In this document: one piece after another, positions 32,690 to 45,065 of the stretch | How the letters are laid out: the number at the start of each line of letters is the position of its first letter | Position numbering within the stretch: position 1 is the first letter of the stretch | Assembly (NCBI GenBank): GCA_024516035.1 | Contig: CM044967.1 | Span: 7,392,532-7,456,531, forward strand | Length of the DNA stretch: 64,000 nucleotides | From: Bactericera cockerelli | Taxonomy: Eukaryota > Arthropoda > Insecta > Hemiptera > Triozidae | Direction of reading: 5' to 3' | Translations under genes and position numbers: made by a program | The notes under the pieces: model-generated | The model's database searches: none | What the model was told of the DNA's origin: nothing | The model's input: only the letters and a program-made list of their open reading frames with translations

Positions 32690-35600
32690 GAGGATTGAAA
32701 CAAGAAGAGTAAGTATGAAAGAAAATGAAATTCAAGAGGACCATCTCTTAGCTCTGTTAGTTTTTATTGGTACTGTGAATAAGTAGCCAAAAACTACTTA
32801 AATATTCTGACGTTAACGTATTAATCTCTAAAAAGAAATCTAACGCCCTTCTGTTTACAAGTCAAACTTCATAGATCACTACATCATTCAACCTGTAGAG
32901 TAGAAAATTTTAAATTGTAGGGATTCTCAAAAGCTTTAATGTGATAAAAGGCTTGTTGACGACACTAACCATCATTTACGTTTGTGATTTTAGATCTCAT
33001 GCGAACCGACAATGACAGGCCAGCTTCAGAGCCTTCAATTCCACAGCTCAAATACCCAACAGAACCAACAATCAGAACGTCGTGAGTGCTACGGAATAGC
33101 ACATTAAACCAGCGTTTTCCAAGGTGTGGATCACATTACGAGACATTTCAGATACAAACTGTTGGCATAATGGGACTACCTGTCTTCCGCTTACAGTCTA
33201 AATAAAGCTCTACTTATACTGTAGATATTATAATGAATATGTCGCCTGTGTGTCAAAGGGTCTTCAAGTAGTATTTTGGGTTGGTTTTCAAAATATTGGA
33301 TCCCGTTACCATAAGAAAATTAACGTTTCCTTGGATCAGTTGTCTGGACATTTTAAAGCGAGTGCTTTCTTTAGATTTTTTTCTTCATATAATATTATTA
33401 AAAAATATTTACTATTATTGTTACTAAGCCCTGCATTAAGCTTTGGTAGGAAGGATTTATCAATGAAGCAGTTCACTTTTCTGATTTTAAAAATACACGT
33501 TAGCATTTTTTATGTTTTTCTTTCTGAAAGTAACCCATTCTCTGTTTACCCATTATCATTTTTATGGTGTACATAAAATCTAACTATGGTAATCGATTTT
33601 TTAATCTTAGCACCAATAAACTTATTGGATGAGCAAAAAATTAAAAGAAGAGCAATGAAAATGTAGAAGCAATGTAGAACTTTCATTGAAACCAAATCAC
33701 AATATACCAAATTATTTGATTAATATTTACTGATATACTTAGATAATGCTGATTTTGTTACCAAAACTTTGTAAATTATATTAAGTAAATAAAATATATC
33801 ACTTTATTAAATACTTTTTATTTTTATCATTTCCTGGGGAGAAAGAGTGATATAAAATATAAGTAACTATCAGGAATTATAATTGATATCTCTTTTCTAT
33901 TTGGCATACACAAAACAAGAGGGACATGTTATACAATTTATCTGGAATGTTATCTTAGGGTTGTCATAAGAGTTTTACTTCAAGAGTTGAGAGTGGCAGT
34001 TTTTTTTAAATTTAAAATTGGGTTTCAGGCAAATTTCCAGTTTTCTAATGAAAGTTACTTAAAAATTGAACATTATTTTTTTCAATAGTTGATATTACTA
34101 CTTAAATGATTTCTACATATCAAGATGATCAAAATAATACTGATAATGTGTGTTAAAAATATTGGCCAGTGATTAACATTTTGGAACACGGGATGTTATA
34201 ATCAGACATTTAGATGCAATAGAATATCTTGTTTAAACAACATAACAAATTACATTTTAAAAAAATTCTTGTATTCTTGTGAGACAACCAATATTGTACA
34301 TGGTTTTGCACTATATTGTATCTAAGTGACTAATTATTTTCTTGAGAAAACTTCTTCTTCGTCTAAGTAAATAGATTTTGTATCATGACAAACTTGAAAT
34401 GTATAAGTGAAAAGGCCATTGGTAAGCAAGTGAATATTTGATTAGCTATAATAATTGATTTTTTTTTCTCTAAAGAGAGATTTTGGAATATTTTCTGATG
34501 AAATATAATTCACATTAGTTGAATATTTTTAAAGGAAAATACGAGACAAAGAGCTGCTACTAGTAATTGATATTTTTCTCAAAACATTGTCATGAACTTC
34601 TTAAATTTACCTGACATCTTGAAGAAAAAAAATGAAGATTTCTCATTACCTGTAAGATTTACTCAGCTATGGCACTAAGTAGATAGGTATGTTTAACCAT
34701 AACCACGGAACATACCATAGCAAAAATGGTACAAGAATCCTAACATGAAAAAAACTCACATACCTCCATCAGATGGTCCTACATTTAAGCATATAATACT
34801 TATTATTTCTTTATCCCAAGTCAATTGTGAGATGGGATGATAAAATACATTAAAAAAGAATAGAACTCTCTATCCTGCAATGGCCCATCCCAAGATGTTA
34901 AATTATACAATAATACAATTAATTTTTTTTAAAAAAAAACAAGGCACCGGTGATAAAACTTAATTGATAACATCATAAAACATTAAAATAAATTTCTTGC
35001 AAAATAAAATTATAAAAAGTAAACAACAGGACTACGTCAAACAAAATTAAACATTTTCAGCATACATACACTGATTTGGTAATTAATTTGATCATTTTGA
35101 AAATATTTTTTTCTTTCAAACTAATGCTTCAAGTTATAAATCTAAATGAAACCAACACCATGCAAGATGTTTTTCTCTTCAAAACACATTTGAAATCAAA
35201 ACGGTGGTTATTTTATCATTTACTCCAATTAAAAGAAAAAATAAAACTTCATCTTACCACCACTATTATTATGTATAATATTTGATTGACTGTACTGAAA
35301 TTTGAAATCAAATTACAATAGGATCAGATCTTTTAGTATGTATGAATAAAATTCACTCAAATAAATTTAGCAAAAATTAAAAACAATTCTCATGAAGTGA
35401 GAATTTTATCTGTGAGAATGAGACTACTTAAAATATGTATAGGTTAACTGTTATCTTGAGTATCACCAAAAAAACATAATGTAAACTAAGGAATTATCAA
35501 CAACAACAAAAATACCCATCCTAAAATACATGAAATATATGTAGATTAGATCTTTTTCACATATCATTTTTTTTTATAAATTAGACTGTCAATTAAGAAG

Positions 35601-35767
35601 GGAAAAATGTCATTAGATAAACTGAAAAATGAATGTAAAACTGCATATTTTGAATAAGGTATTATTATACCAAAAACTGATTGTGGAGTGAACTTTGTTC
35701 AATTTTTCAGTAATCTGATTTTTTTTTTTGTTGATAAAAACTTGGTTATTTAAAGTTCATATTATTA
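32690..35767. other. 3' flank of the secreted-protein gene, no second gene seen
   Basis: Up to about 33200 it is probably 3' UTR, possibly with an intron from about 32709 to an acceptor near 32994. 33160-33225 is a SINE-like tail (CATAATGGGACTACCTGTCT ... TAAATAAAGCTC) that recurs at 60970-61045. The rest is AT-rich with no coding signal. Confidence 0.55.
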
Positions 35768-35909
35768 GCTGAATTATAAAACAGGATTAAAGTTAAGATA
35801 AACCAGTCTGTCCTCAAGTTGGGCTATAGTATTCTGTAATTGGTTGGATCTATGACATGAAGGAGGGTCTAGCTTACCTTAAATTGAATCCTGCTCTATA
35901 ATTTGGTCC
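35768..35909. mobile_element. PIF/Harbinger-like MITE (family P), copy 5
   Basis: TTA flanks at 35765-35767 and 35910-35912; ends GCTGAATTATAAAACAGGAT and the inverse at TATAATTTGGTCC. It lies about 110 bases past the PEX3 stop and may fall in that gene's 3' UTR. Confidence 0.7.
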
Positions 35910-36016
35910 TTAATGACTCAGGGCAAAAATTGGTTTCATTATAACTAAAAGAAACCATCCTATTGTGAGATTCTCAAAACAGTACTAGTGCTTGCACCAT
36001 ACCTGTGGTAATTTTC

Positions 36017-36994
36017 CTAGGAACTAAAGGCTTCAAATACATTAGCTGAAAATGTTTGCATCCTTTCATTAGAGGGCATACAATTTACAAATACTTTCTC
36101 GTAAAATTCTGGGTTCAGTCTTGTACATAACTTTGGAATGATTTTAACAAGTTGAAGGCCAGCTGTCAATTCAGCAAAATCACAGTCAGAAGATATTTCC
36201 TTCATTAGTAAGTGGAAACTGTTACTGACTAGAGATGTGCCAAGACTGATTACTTCTTCCGAACAAAGGAGAGCTGCAGCTTCATGGGTGACATCAAGCA
36301 TGTGAACTCTCTGAGGATCATCATCATTGTAGAAATAATAATCCATGTGCCTCAGAGGCATTTGCTCATTAACACACATTTCAGTTTGAATATGATAAAA
36401 CAGGTTCTCAAGATCTGCAAAATCATAAATTTTGTTGAGATCTATTTTTTGCATAAGTGGGGTTAGTAAAGACTGAACAAAAATACATATTTTCTTGAGA
36501 TTCCTTTCAATAAAGGTTACAATATAGCTTAGATGACATCCCATTATGTCAAAAGATACATCTTGATGTGCATGTTGATAAGCAACAAGTATGCTTAGAT
36601 GAAGAGTGGATCCAAGAACAAAAATAACATTAGCATACAATATGGAAGTTATCTGACAGAAAGTGAATAATTTTACATTTTGCCAAATTTGAAATTTCTC
36701 TACTTTGTTTTTAGCAAGTTTGTAGTCTTCTAGAAGTTGTGTAGTGTTGAAAATGTTGCTAATTGTCTGGAAAACATTTATTTGAAACTTCTTGACTATT
36801 TCTTCAGAGTTTTGATTAATGTACGTAAAAAGTTCTCCCTTTTCAACTTTGTCCAAGTACCGCTGTTGCAACCATTTGACTAACCAACTCTGCATACTTG
36901 TGGATTTAGCTAATTTGTAAATACCAAGTAGAAGCCCAAGGAATACCAAAGTCTTTTTGTGGTTTGCACCAACACTTAAAAATTTGCTGAGCAT
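36017..36994 (-). CDS. Pex3: Peroxin-3 (peroxisomal biogenesis factor 3)
   Basis: 325 residues, one exon, ATG to stop. PEX3 is an integral peroxisomal membrane protein that recruits PEX19 and so imports other membrane proteins. The N-terminus has a short basic start and a hydrophobic anchor (about 14-30, TLVFLGLLLGIYKLAK). Family signatures are KFQIWQNVKLFTFCQITSIL (about 100-119; compare the family's KLEIWEDLKI) and near the end LVKIIPKL followed by FSANVFEAFSS. Length is a little under the 373 residues of the human protein, with the C-terminal extension missing. The assignment rests on these remembered landmarks. The lack of introns may be natural in this lineage or point to an old retrocopy, but the frame is intact. 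Confidence 0.88.
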   Translation of the reverse strand: MLSKFLSVGANHKKTLVFLGLLLGIYKLAKSTSMQSWLVKWLQQRYLDKVEKGELFTYINQNSEEIVKKFQINVFQTISNIFNTTQLLEDYKLAKNKVEKFQIWQNVKLFTFCQITSILYANVIFVLGSTLHLSILVAYQHAHQDVSFDIMGCHLSYIVTFIERNLKKICIFVQSLLTPLMQKIDLNKIYDFADLENLFYHIQTEMCVNEQMPLRHMDYYFYNDDDPQRVHMLDVTHEAAALLCSEEVISLGTSLVSNSFHLLMKEISSDCDFAELTAGLQLVKIIPKLCTRLNPEFYEKVFVNCMPSNERMQTFSANVFEAFSS

Positions 36995-37632
36995 TGTGAA
37001 GTATTGGATTCTGAAATCAAAAAGATAAGTTAATTACCAATACTTTCTACCAATTTCTAAAATCAAAATCTAAAGGGATTTGTTGAACAAATTTGTGCAA
37101 TCAGATTACTGCAAATGATAAATTGCTATAGCAACATTTCTAGTTTAACTGGTGCCTTAACCAGTAACACTTCAAGAAGTTTAGGAGTTGAAAGAACAGA
37201 CAAAGATGTGATGCAAAAAAAATGATGTGAAATAATATGCATAGGTAGGTACTGGTTGTATAATTTTAATTAGACAGAGTCCAGCTATGCCTACCAACCA
37301 AAGTGAAACATATGTACATAATTTTTTAATTTAGTGCTATGTGTAATGTGATTCAGAATGAGTGTCTTTGCATTTTTTCCCTGAGAGATTAATAAAAATT
37401 TCCTAACAATTAAATGCACTATTTTAATTTCATTGACTTGTCTTTGGAACTTTGGATAATATAAGAGAAGCCAGTGCCAATGGCACAGTGGTAGGACTAA
37501 TGTTAATGGTTTGGAAAATTGATTGCAACTCTTAGCAATAGGTACTGATCTACCTACAGAAACTGTAAAGAGTCCTTAACTTCACCACAAAAAAGGCACA
37601 CTCTCTAATGTACTACGTACTAACTATTACTA

Positions 37633-37771
37633 ATATCATATTTGTATTAATCACAATGTGATATCACAATTACTCAAACTTGCTTTACTAAATCTTTGCT
37701 GAACCCAGGACTTGAACCAAGAATCTCTGGTTACACATCCACCACCTTATCAACTGAGCTAGTGAGGTCAG
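37633..37771 (-). mobile_element. tRNA-headed SINE, family S1
   Basis: Minus-strand head ACCTCACTAGCTCAGTTGAT; B-box GGTTCAAGTCCT; body as the other S1 copies. It lies upstream of PEX3. Confidence 0.65.
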
Positions 37772-38865
37772 ATACTCTCTAATCATGTATTCAACAGGAG
37801 CTCAGAATAAATAAATAATGGAAAGTTTATTATTATTATTTTTTGCCAAGTGAATATGATTTGAATTGTTCATGAGTAAGTATTGTGTTCATAATAAATT
37901 GGCAGTGTATTTTTTTAATACACTGCACAGGTCAGGACCAAAATTAAGCCTTATTGTTTTAACGTAAGTTGGTAAATCCAGCCCTCAACCCACCCAAAGA
38001 AAATTGGGTTTAGCTTTGCCACTGGTATGATTTGAGCTTAGTTACCTTTTTATCAGCTAAATGGAATGAAGAATAACAACTGGAGCAATTGATGGTTGAA
38101 CTAGTAAGCTCTAGGTAACATCATCGGTGAACTGCAACAATAATAACTGGTAATCTGTAGTTATTTAACTGGGTATTTATTTCCTTTTTGGACTCAGAAG
38201 TACACTCACTGTCCTGTTTGAAAAAATCTTCAAATCTCCATCGAACTCAGAACATGACTAGGTAGGTATTATTTAAATTTTAATGAAACTTTTCTTGTTA
38301 GTTACATTTTCAATGTCTTTAAAATTGCTGGATCACTAATCAAAAGTTCTAATGAACAATAAGAATAGAATCAAAAGAAATTTACTGTAACTTCTCTTTT
38401 TTTCTTAAATTCGATTAAAATTTGAAACATGAATTCAAATTCAAGTGCTATTTTGATTTTTTTTCCTAAAGAAGAAAACAGTGTTGCCGGAGATCCCGTC
38501 ATAATTTAAAAATATTGCTGGAAACTTCTCTCTCCGCCAATAATCGGATTAAAAAACTTTTACTTTTTGTTTTGCCAGTCCCTCTACAAATAGGGTGGTT
38601 ACATTAAAGATTCCAAAGTTTACCCCCCTGGAGTCGCCTCGGGTAATGATAAAAAAAAAATCAAAATATAGTAGAAAAGGTTTACTCCTCGATATAATAG
38701 TACCTTCACTTGTTTTAGTTTTTCTCAAAATTTAAATCCGTTCTCTTAACATTGCAAGTGGCCCTTTTTTTGGCGTATAGTCCTCCTTATTCTTCTGTTT
38801 AATCCAAATTGTCAAATTGTAAAATCTATTTCTCTTCTCTGGTTTGCATTCTCATCTTCATTGTC

Positions 38866-39062
38866 GCCGACCTCCGTGGCTCAGTGGTTAGGAGCATTGG
38901 TTATTGACCCGGAGGTTGCGGGTTCGAATCCCGGCCGGTGCGGAAATTTCTGACCGAAATTTTCCGTTTCCGGAATGGCATGGATGTAAAGGTAAAGTGC
39001 CCTGAAGTAATGCGAAAGCGGTTCCGGGGTACACTTACCTTTTCAAAACCAAAAAAAAAAAA
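38866..39062 (+). mobile_element. tRNA-headed SINE, family S2, complete with 12-bp target duplication
   Basis: Starts GCCGACCTCCGTGGCTCAGT with B-box GGTTCGAATCCCGGCC, body TTTCCGTTTCCGGAATGGCA and a poly-A tail. ATCTTCATTGTC flanks it (38854-38865 and 39063-39074), showing LINE-type retroposition. Confidence 0.9.
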
Positions 39063-39692
39063 ATCTTCATTGTCATTTCAACACAGACATTACATAAGGT
39101 ACCCTTTGTCATCTTGACAACCTGCCAGAGGATAGGAAGGCGGCTTTCACAGCATTTCTCTCTCTCTGTCAGTTATTAAGTTATTATCATGAGCTCAAAG
39201 AAAAAATTCAAACACTATAATAAAGCTAATGTCCTAAATCGGTTCATTGGTAATAAGGTAATAATATTACACTTTTTACTATCCTGATTAAGGATCAGTC
39301 AGAACCAAAGACTACCAAGTAACTGGTCATAACAGAAATACTATGAAGTGCCCCATGTCCCTGTCGTAATCGGAAAATCATGACGATTTCCCTAACTCCC
39401 TAAACTTTAAACCTTTGCAATGATAATTAGCACTTGGCAACACTGAAGAACAAAAGATTTGTGTATATCGTGTGCATGCACAGAGCTCTGTGTTGTTTTG
39501 AAAAAAAAACGTATTTTTTGAATTTTTCAAATTGTCACTTGATTTCACAACTCCTCAAACTCCTGTTCCCTTACTTTTAATTAAAAAAGAGAAGAAATAG
39601 GCGATAGTGATAACGAAACGAATGATAAAGAACTCTAGTTTAAAGTCCTTTTATTAAGAAATTTGCGTAGTTTAGGTAAGGAGGTTTTAGAA

Positions 39693-42201
39693 ATGTCGTC
39701 CGAAGTGGAAACTTCATGTTCCAGTATTGAATCTGACCCTAATTTTGCTACAATTTCTGCTTTTCTGAACCGGTTTGCCAACATATGTGGAATCAAACAC
39801 TTTACGTTCTTGGAACTCCAGGAAATGCTGGAAAACCAGAAGGAAGGTAAGTTCTGTTCTTTCAAATAGACAACTTTAGTGGACATTGGTTTGAGAGCAG
39901 TCTTAACCCCAGATGGGGCTGACGTCCTTCCAGAAGGACTTCAGCCCCATCTGGTGAAAGGTACTACATTGTGGATTTTTCTAATTAGGTAATTCAGCTT
40001 GTTGAGGTTAGTTAGCGACACCTCAAGCTCTTTGTTTTGAGTCTGAGTGATAAGTTGACAGCACTTATTTTGCTTCAGGACTCAATATATCACTCCAAAA
40101 AATAAAACAAAAATTTCACCGCATTATCTGGGTTAAGATAGCAAATAATCTCTATACTTTACCTTTACACCTATTATCAATTGATAGACTCTCAAAATAT
40201 CTACTCTTTTAACCTCCTTCTTAGATTTGAGTTGAATAATAAATGGAAAAATCTCACATGGTCCCATCACAATCCATAAAAGTTTTCCAATTAATTATTA
40301 TTGCACTACGGAAAGGTACCATCTAAGAATCACCTTGTTATTAATCAGTCAGTTTAGCCATTAATTGAATGCTGGGTACCAGAATTTTTGTGTACTAACC
40401 TGTTTACTGCATACTTCCAAGGGACAATTTTAAATCTCACTATGTACTGAAGATTCTACAAATCTCAATAGTTATCATTACACTTCTATGATATACTGAA
40501 CCACATGTACTTATCCACTACCTTTAGCCTCTAGTTCTCTCCTAAAAAAAAAGAGAAAATTGACCAGAAGTTTAATCAAAGAGAAGCCATTCAAATACGT
40601 AGAGTGGCCAGTGTCTGAAATATTTCTCTCTCTCTCTCACCATATTTTATAACTTCAGTCTATAATATGTTATTGTGTTAATTTAGTTGATCCCCTTGTG
40701 AAGTACAGGCTGGTCTTACTGTAAATAGCTGGTCTTACTTAAAACAATACTTGAATATCTCATAAATAAAATAATTTCATCACATTATAAACTACTCTTC
40801 TCATGTTCTTTTACAGTACCCCAGGAGCTTATAGATACTCATATCAAATTATTGAAAAAAACTGGGAGAAAAGTTCAAAATGGTAAATGGGAAAAATATC
40901 TGAGCAATTTTTGTCGCACTTATTCTGAGCAAGATGCCTCAGAAGTTCTGCAGGTTGGTTACAAACTCACCAAAACTGCTGTTAAACTACAAATTTTGAA
41001 GGTAAACTAAAATTAGTCTTTTGGTAATAAATGGCTTTGAAAAATTAGGATGCATTGACAGGAAGAATATTTTCTCCATGATGGAAAGAACACATTATTT
41101 TTCTGTATGGTAATGCTTATTTGATGAAAATAAAATGCACACAAACTTGGTTCTCTGGATATAAACCGGGCTCACAAAGTTTATTAAAAAATGTATAAAG
41201 ATTATACTCACTGGCAGTTGAAGCAACCCACTTGTTGTTTTTCCATACTCCATGCATTTTCATAGAGACTAAAATTAGACTTTTTTTTCCAGTTGAAATT
41301 TCATAGGTTTTTTTGTATTGATAGAAAACCAACATAATGTAGATTTAATAATCCTTACTTCTTCATATTATAGAACTTGCTTGAAGCCCAGTTTGACTAC
41401 AACAATAAACTCAAAAATGAAGTAAACAAGTTGACCCCTCAGAACTTGAGAACAGGGCATCTTGGTAAAGATGAAGCAGATAATGTATATTGGTGTCAAT
41501 TTGATTCAGCTTCAAATGTAAAAGTATACAAGGAAGATATAGATGAAAATGTTTGGGAGCTAGTAGCTAGGTAAGTTCTAGAGAAATATATGCTGTGATT
41601 TATTTTTTAAATAATGTTCTAAAAAAATATATTACAATTTTCATTTTTATAAAAGACCCACAAATTTTTCGATAGTGAAATCAAATTTTGTATGTATTTG
41701 TATATGCTTTAGTTTTAAAAACTATATTTGTAATTTTTATTTCATAAAATAATAATGGTTTAGGTCTAATTATAGTCTCTCATTTGAAGAGGATAAATAG
41801 TTCAAGAATTTTTGGGGAAACAAGTGCTTTGGTATATAAAAAAAAAACAGACTATAGTTATATGGAAAAGCAATGAATTTGTATTACCAAGTGTATAATT
41901 GGTTGTGTATTTCTTCTTCTCTTTCAGTGACAAAACAAGTCTGGTAAGTTTGATCAGCAAGCTGGCAAACAAAGAGCAGATGACTGTTATGGAGGATCTG
42001 TTGGGTGAAAATAAAAATAGTAGTAGTTTGAACAAACCTATATTGGAGACTGATCAAGTGACGTGCACTGAATATGATTTGAAAAGCAGTGGTACTAACA
42101 TAAGCAAAGTACATTATGAAAATGCTGAGGATAAAGAGAGTGTCAAAGATTCCAAAGATGATGAGTGCAGAAATACCACACCTGAAATAGGTGATGTCTA
42201 A
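39693..42201 (+). CDS. RSF1-like protein, N-terminal region only (four exons)
   Basis: RSF1 is the large histone-binding subunit of the ISWI (SNF2H) remodelling and spacing factor. Exons 39693-39846, 40817-41001, 41374-41570 and 41928-42201 have good splice sites and matching phases; together they give 269 residues. The family's N-terminal domain is recognisable: [18 protein letters not shown], then [29 protein letters not shown], and [20 protein letters not shown] (compare GRDKDGLMYWFQLD in RSF1). The acidic middle, PHD finger and C-terminus of full-length RSF1 (over 1000 residues) are absent; the frame stops at TAA 42199-42201, after which coding-like sequence continues in broken frames. 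It is either a truncated duplicate that may still be expressed or a young pseudogene. Confidence 0.72.
39903..40136. mobile_element. piggyBac-like MITE, copy 2
   Basis: TTAA at 39903-39906 and 40133-40136, inverted relative to copy 1 at 193-442. It starts 56 bases after the first donor of the RSF1-like gene. Its palindrome is reduced to 46 bases (39909-39954). Confidence 0.75.
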
Positions 42202-42400
42202 ATAAAAAATTTAGTTGATGAAAATGGGAAAGATATGTCAATCATCAAAATTATTGGATCTGATCTAACAGAAAAAAAGAAAAATCTGAACCATCTATTG
42301 CAGATTTAACCAGTGACACAGCTGAGATTTTCCAGGATGCAGTATAAAAGAAAATGGAAAATATATCAGGAAAACAAGGCTGAAATCATATAGTGTAAAG
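42199..42400 (+). pseudogene. Decayed continuation of the RSF1-like coding region
   Basis: Past the TAA the same frame reads LVDENGKDMSIIKIIGSDLT. One base-shift later, EPSIADLTSDTAEIFQDAV can be read, then further stops. This acidic, lysine-rich style matches the preceding exon, so the stop and the shift look like mutations in once-coding DNA. Confidence 0.6.
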
Positions 42401-42697
42401 TTAGTGACTATAATGTATCCAAACTAGATATTGTAGATATTATTCTGTAAATATTGTAAAACCTTTAGAAAGTACAGAATACTCATGATGTTGCTATGCT
42501 GGTTATGTTTCATAATTATTAATGGCCTTAGGAAGCATAGCCAGAAGATATTGAAATAACTACATCTTATTATTTCACTAAGACAGAGAAAATGAAAAAG
42601 AACTCAACAATTTAATCTTTAGTTCTCTGAACTTCTGTTGCTATTTTAAATTATTAATGGCCACAGCACCTTTGTTCAGGAAGCAGATAGCTGTCTC

Positions 42698-42780
42698 TGC
42701 TTCCTCAGATCAGCTAAGTGAAAGTTAGCTGATCTGAGTTATCTGAGCTGATCTAAGTGAAAGGTAGCTGATCTGAGTTA
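42698..42780 (+). repeat. Two-unit tandem repeat of about 39 bp
   Basis: CTAAGTGAAAGTTAGCTGAT and CTAAGTGAAAGGTAGCTGAT start the two units; both contain GATCTGAGTTA. Confidence 0.6.
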
Positions 42781-42809
42781 GTGACCATAGGAAAGAGCTG
42801 AAACAACTT

Positions 42810-44320
42810 TGCTTTCACGAGACTGTGGATTAGCTTATACTCATATTATCATGATGATTGGTACCCATCATATATTCTATAGTTACACTATGTTGAGCAT
42901 CACTACCCATTCATTGGAAAGCTCCATGGTATTACTGCTTTGGAGAAAGTGCTCCATTTTAGTTAGTCAGCTTCACTGATGAACGTACAATTTGTCCTAA
43001 CCTCTTCTTATTGGGGTTATTGAATAGTCTTGGCCCCCTCCTGTATTCTAGACTTTACTCTAGAGTTACTCATAAAAGTCCCCACTGAGTGCATATATCT
43101 TGTCATTTCACAAAAGAAAAAGAACTCTGAGTTAGTAATACCCATTATTTCCAACCATTAATGAATGCTCTATGACTCTTTAAATTTAACATGTACCATA
43201 GCAACAAAAGTTGAAGAACATGTCCCATGACATCAGAAGTTCAGAAACATGTCCCATAGAAGTAGAAAAAAGCATGGCCATCCACTAGGAGCTATGCTAC
43301 AGTATTTTCTTTGACACACCTCTAAATCCCTAGGAAAGTGGCCAGTGAAATATTTCTCTTTCTCTCTCTCTCATCATATTTTATAATTTCAGTATCTTCA
43401 GTTCATTTCTATTACTGACTCTTCAGTTCTATATTTATGTTAGCATTCAGTTAAGTCCCACTGCAAAGTACTGGCAAGCAGCTAGTATACTTTTTTTAAA
43501 AAACCAAAAGTTAAAATTGTCATTTCTATTTTAAATACCTATTTTAATATTTTTTTCTTTGTGTATATTTATGTTTTTCATTGTACTAATTATTTGTAAA
43601 TAAAAAGAAAAGTAAAATGATACAAGAATATCAATAACAATAATTCTCCTTCTTCTTCCCTTTACCTTTGTTATCCTACTTAAAGGAATGTGTTTTGATA
43701 GTCAGTTTTGATGTTTTAGGATCCCCAAAACCTAAATCCCAAGTTACAGCCTTTGTTCTGTATGAACAAGATATCTGAAGAAAGTTATATTATAAGCTAG
43801 TGTACTTGAAATTTGGTTATATGTATAGGCAGAGGATGTGACATAAAACAATTTGAAGTAATTAATGCTATCTCAATGACAATATTTAGACAGTGTTTGG
43901 TGGCTCTAGCTAAACAGTAGAATATGAAAAATATTTGAGAGTAAAATTCTTATAAAATATTCCATAAGGTGGTTAGTTGGTTACTTATGGTAACTACCTC
44001 TAAAGTGTGCTTTTTAAAAAAGTTTTGAAACCCAGTCAAACCTACTTGTTTAGTTTTTATCTTGAGAACCACAGTAAAGTTGTCCCAGTTGTATAGTATT
44101 TAGTGTAATTATGTTCTATAATCAATGTGATTTTTGCATGTACTTTTAATATTGAGTGGGTCTAAATATAGGAAACCTGTGAATATCTTTCATAGAGCTT
44201 TCTTGGTACAATGGGACTTACGTTGGTCCTGGTCAGAGAATACATCAATATTATTAACTGGGTTTAAAATGACCCATTCAACAGCAAGGTCATCAGATCT
44301 CAAGATAGGGTTGTTTTCAG
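42810..44320. other. Intergenic, between the RSF1-like and Sm D3 genes
   Basis: AT-rich. 43335-43470 resembles 40615-40720 (GTGGCCAGTG, (CT)n, CATATTTTATAA.TTCAGT), a direct repeat on both sides of the gene's 3' half. 43695-43775 is a fragment of the dispersed family also seen at 45880-45965 and, inverted, near 48000-48110. No gene is seen. Confidence 0.5.
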
Positions 44321-44328
44321 GAGACTCA

Positions 44329-44470
44329 CAAACCTGCTACCAACAATAACCTCACCCAGCCTAGGTTGGGTCAGAATGCCAGCAGCACTTCATGTTGCTG
44401 CATTGCTTATTTTTGGTCATCCCATGGGAGTTGGTGCATTCAATGCACCATCAATGCTAGATTTAGGCAG
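44329..44470 (-). repeat. Old, degenerate 5S-headed SINE (family S6)
   Basis: CTCACAAACCTGCTACCAAC and CCTCACCCAGCCTAGGTTGG match the S6 body; the 5S part (44390-44460) is barely recognisable. Confidence 0.5.
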
Positions 44471-44574
44471 TGTAATTAAGGTGTTATTTTTACTATTTTG
44501 CCCCTATACCTCCTAGTTTCTTCATGTGGAAAATGACTAAACTCACTTTAAATATCCATTAAGCAATGATTTTC

Positions 44575-44580
44575 TTTATT
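44575..44580 (-). promoter_or_regulatory. Polyadenylation signal of the Sm D3 gene
   Basis: AATAAA on the minus strand, about 90 bases past the stop codon. Confidence 0.6.
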
Positions 44581-44666
44581 TATATTATGTACAAAAGACC
44601 ATTTCAGTGAAAAATGGTCAACTTTACAATACTTAATCATACGTTTTTACACAAGCTTCATTCAGC

Positions 44667-45065
44667 TTACCGTCCCCCACGGGAGGGCCCTCCCCAGCCC
44701 CTCTGACCACCCCGGGGAGGGGGGCCGCCCCGGCCCCTGCCTCGGGCGGCCTGCATCTTGAGAATCCCTGACTTGCCTCGCCCCGCGGCCCCTGGCTTGT
44801 TGCCCTGCTTTCCTTTGAACATGGGGGCGTTCTTGAGCATGTCGGGCAGAATGAGGAATCTGATTTTCGAGCCTCGGATGTAGATGTTGGCCATGGGCTT
44901 GACTTTGCCGTCCCGGAACGTGGCTGTCACCTCGGCCATAGCGCAGTTCATGTTGTCCTCAGCTTCGACCAATTTGCCGCGGAAAATGTCTCCGTTGGTG
45001 GTTTCGCACGTGATAATGTGGCCCTCAGCTTCGTGAAGCAGTTTGATAGGGATCCCGATGGACAT
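44667..45065 (-). CDS. SmD3: Small nuclear ribonucleoprotein Sm D3
   Basis: 132 residues in one exon. Sm D3 pairs with Sm B in the heptameric Sm ring on U1, U2, U4 and U5 snRNAs. The Sm1 motif is [15 protein letters not shown]... [12 protein letters not shown] (about 7-41), and Sm2 is [19 protein letters not shown] (about 62-80), both highly conserved. The C-terminal tail is Gly/Arg-rich ([15 protein letters not shown]), the substrate of arginine methylation in this family. A stretch between the motifs (KVKPMAN) differs from the QLE-type sequence I expect. The coding region is much richer in G+C than its surroundings. TTTATTCTGCAG just before CAGTCATG looks like a splice acceptor, so a 5' UTR intron is possible. 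Confidence 0.93.
   Translation of the reverse strand: MSIGIPIKLLHEAEGHIITCETTNGDIFRGKLVEAEDNMNCAMAEVTATFRDGKVKPMANIYIRGSKIRFLILPDMLKNAPMFKGKQGNKPGAAGRGKSGILKMQAARGRGRGGPPPRGGQRGWGGPSRGGR

Noticed and set aside
33250..33576. 108-codon frame downstream of the secreted-protein gene
   Set aside because: AT-rich, hydrophobic by composition, no homology or splice context.
42698..42780. CRISPR-like repeat
   Set aside because: Only two units, no spacer structure, eukaryotic context.
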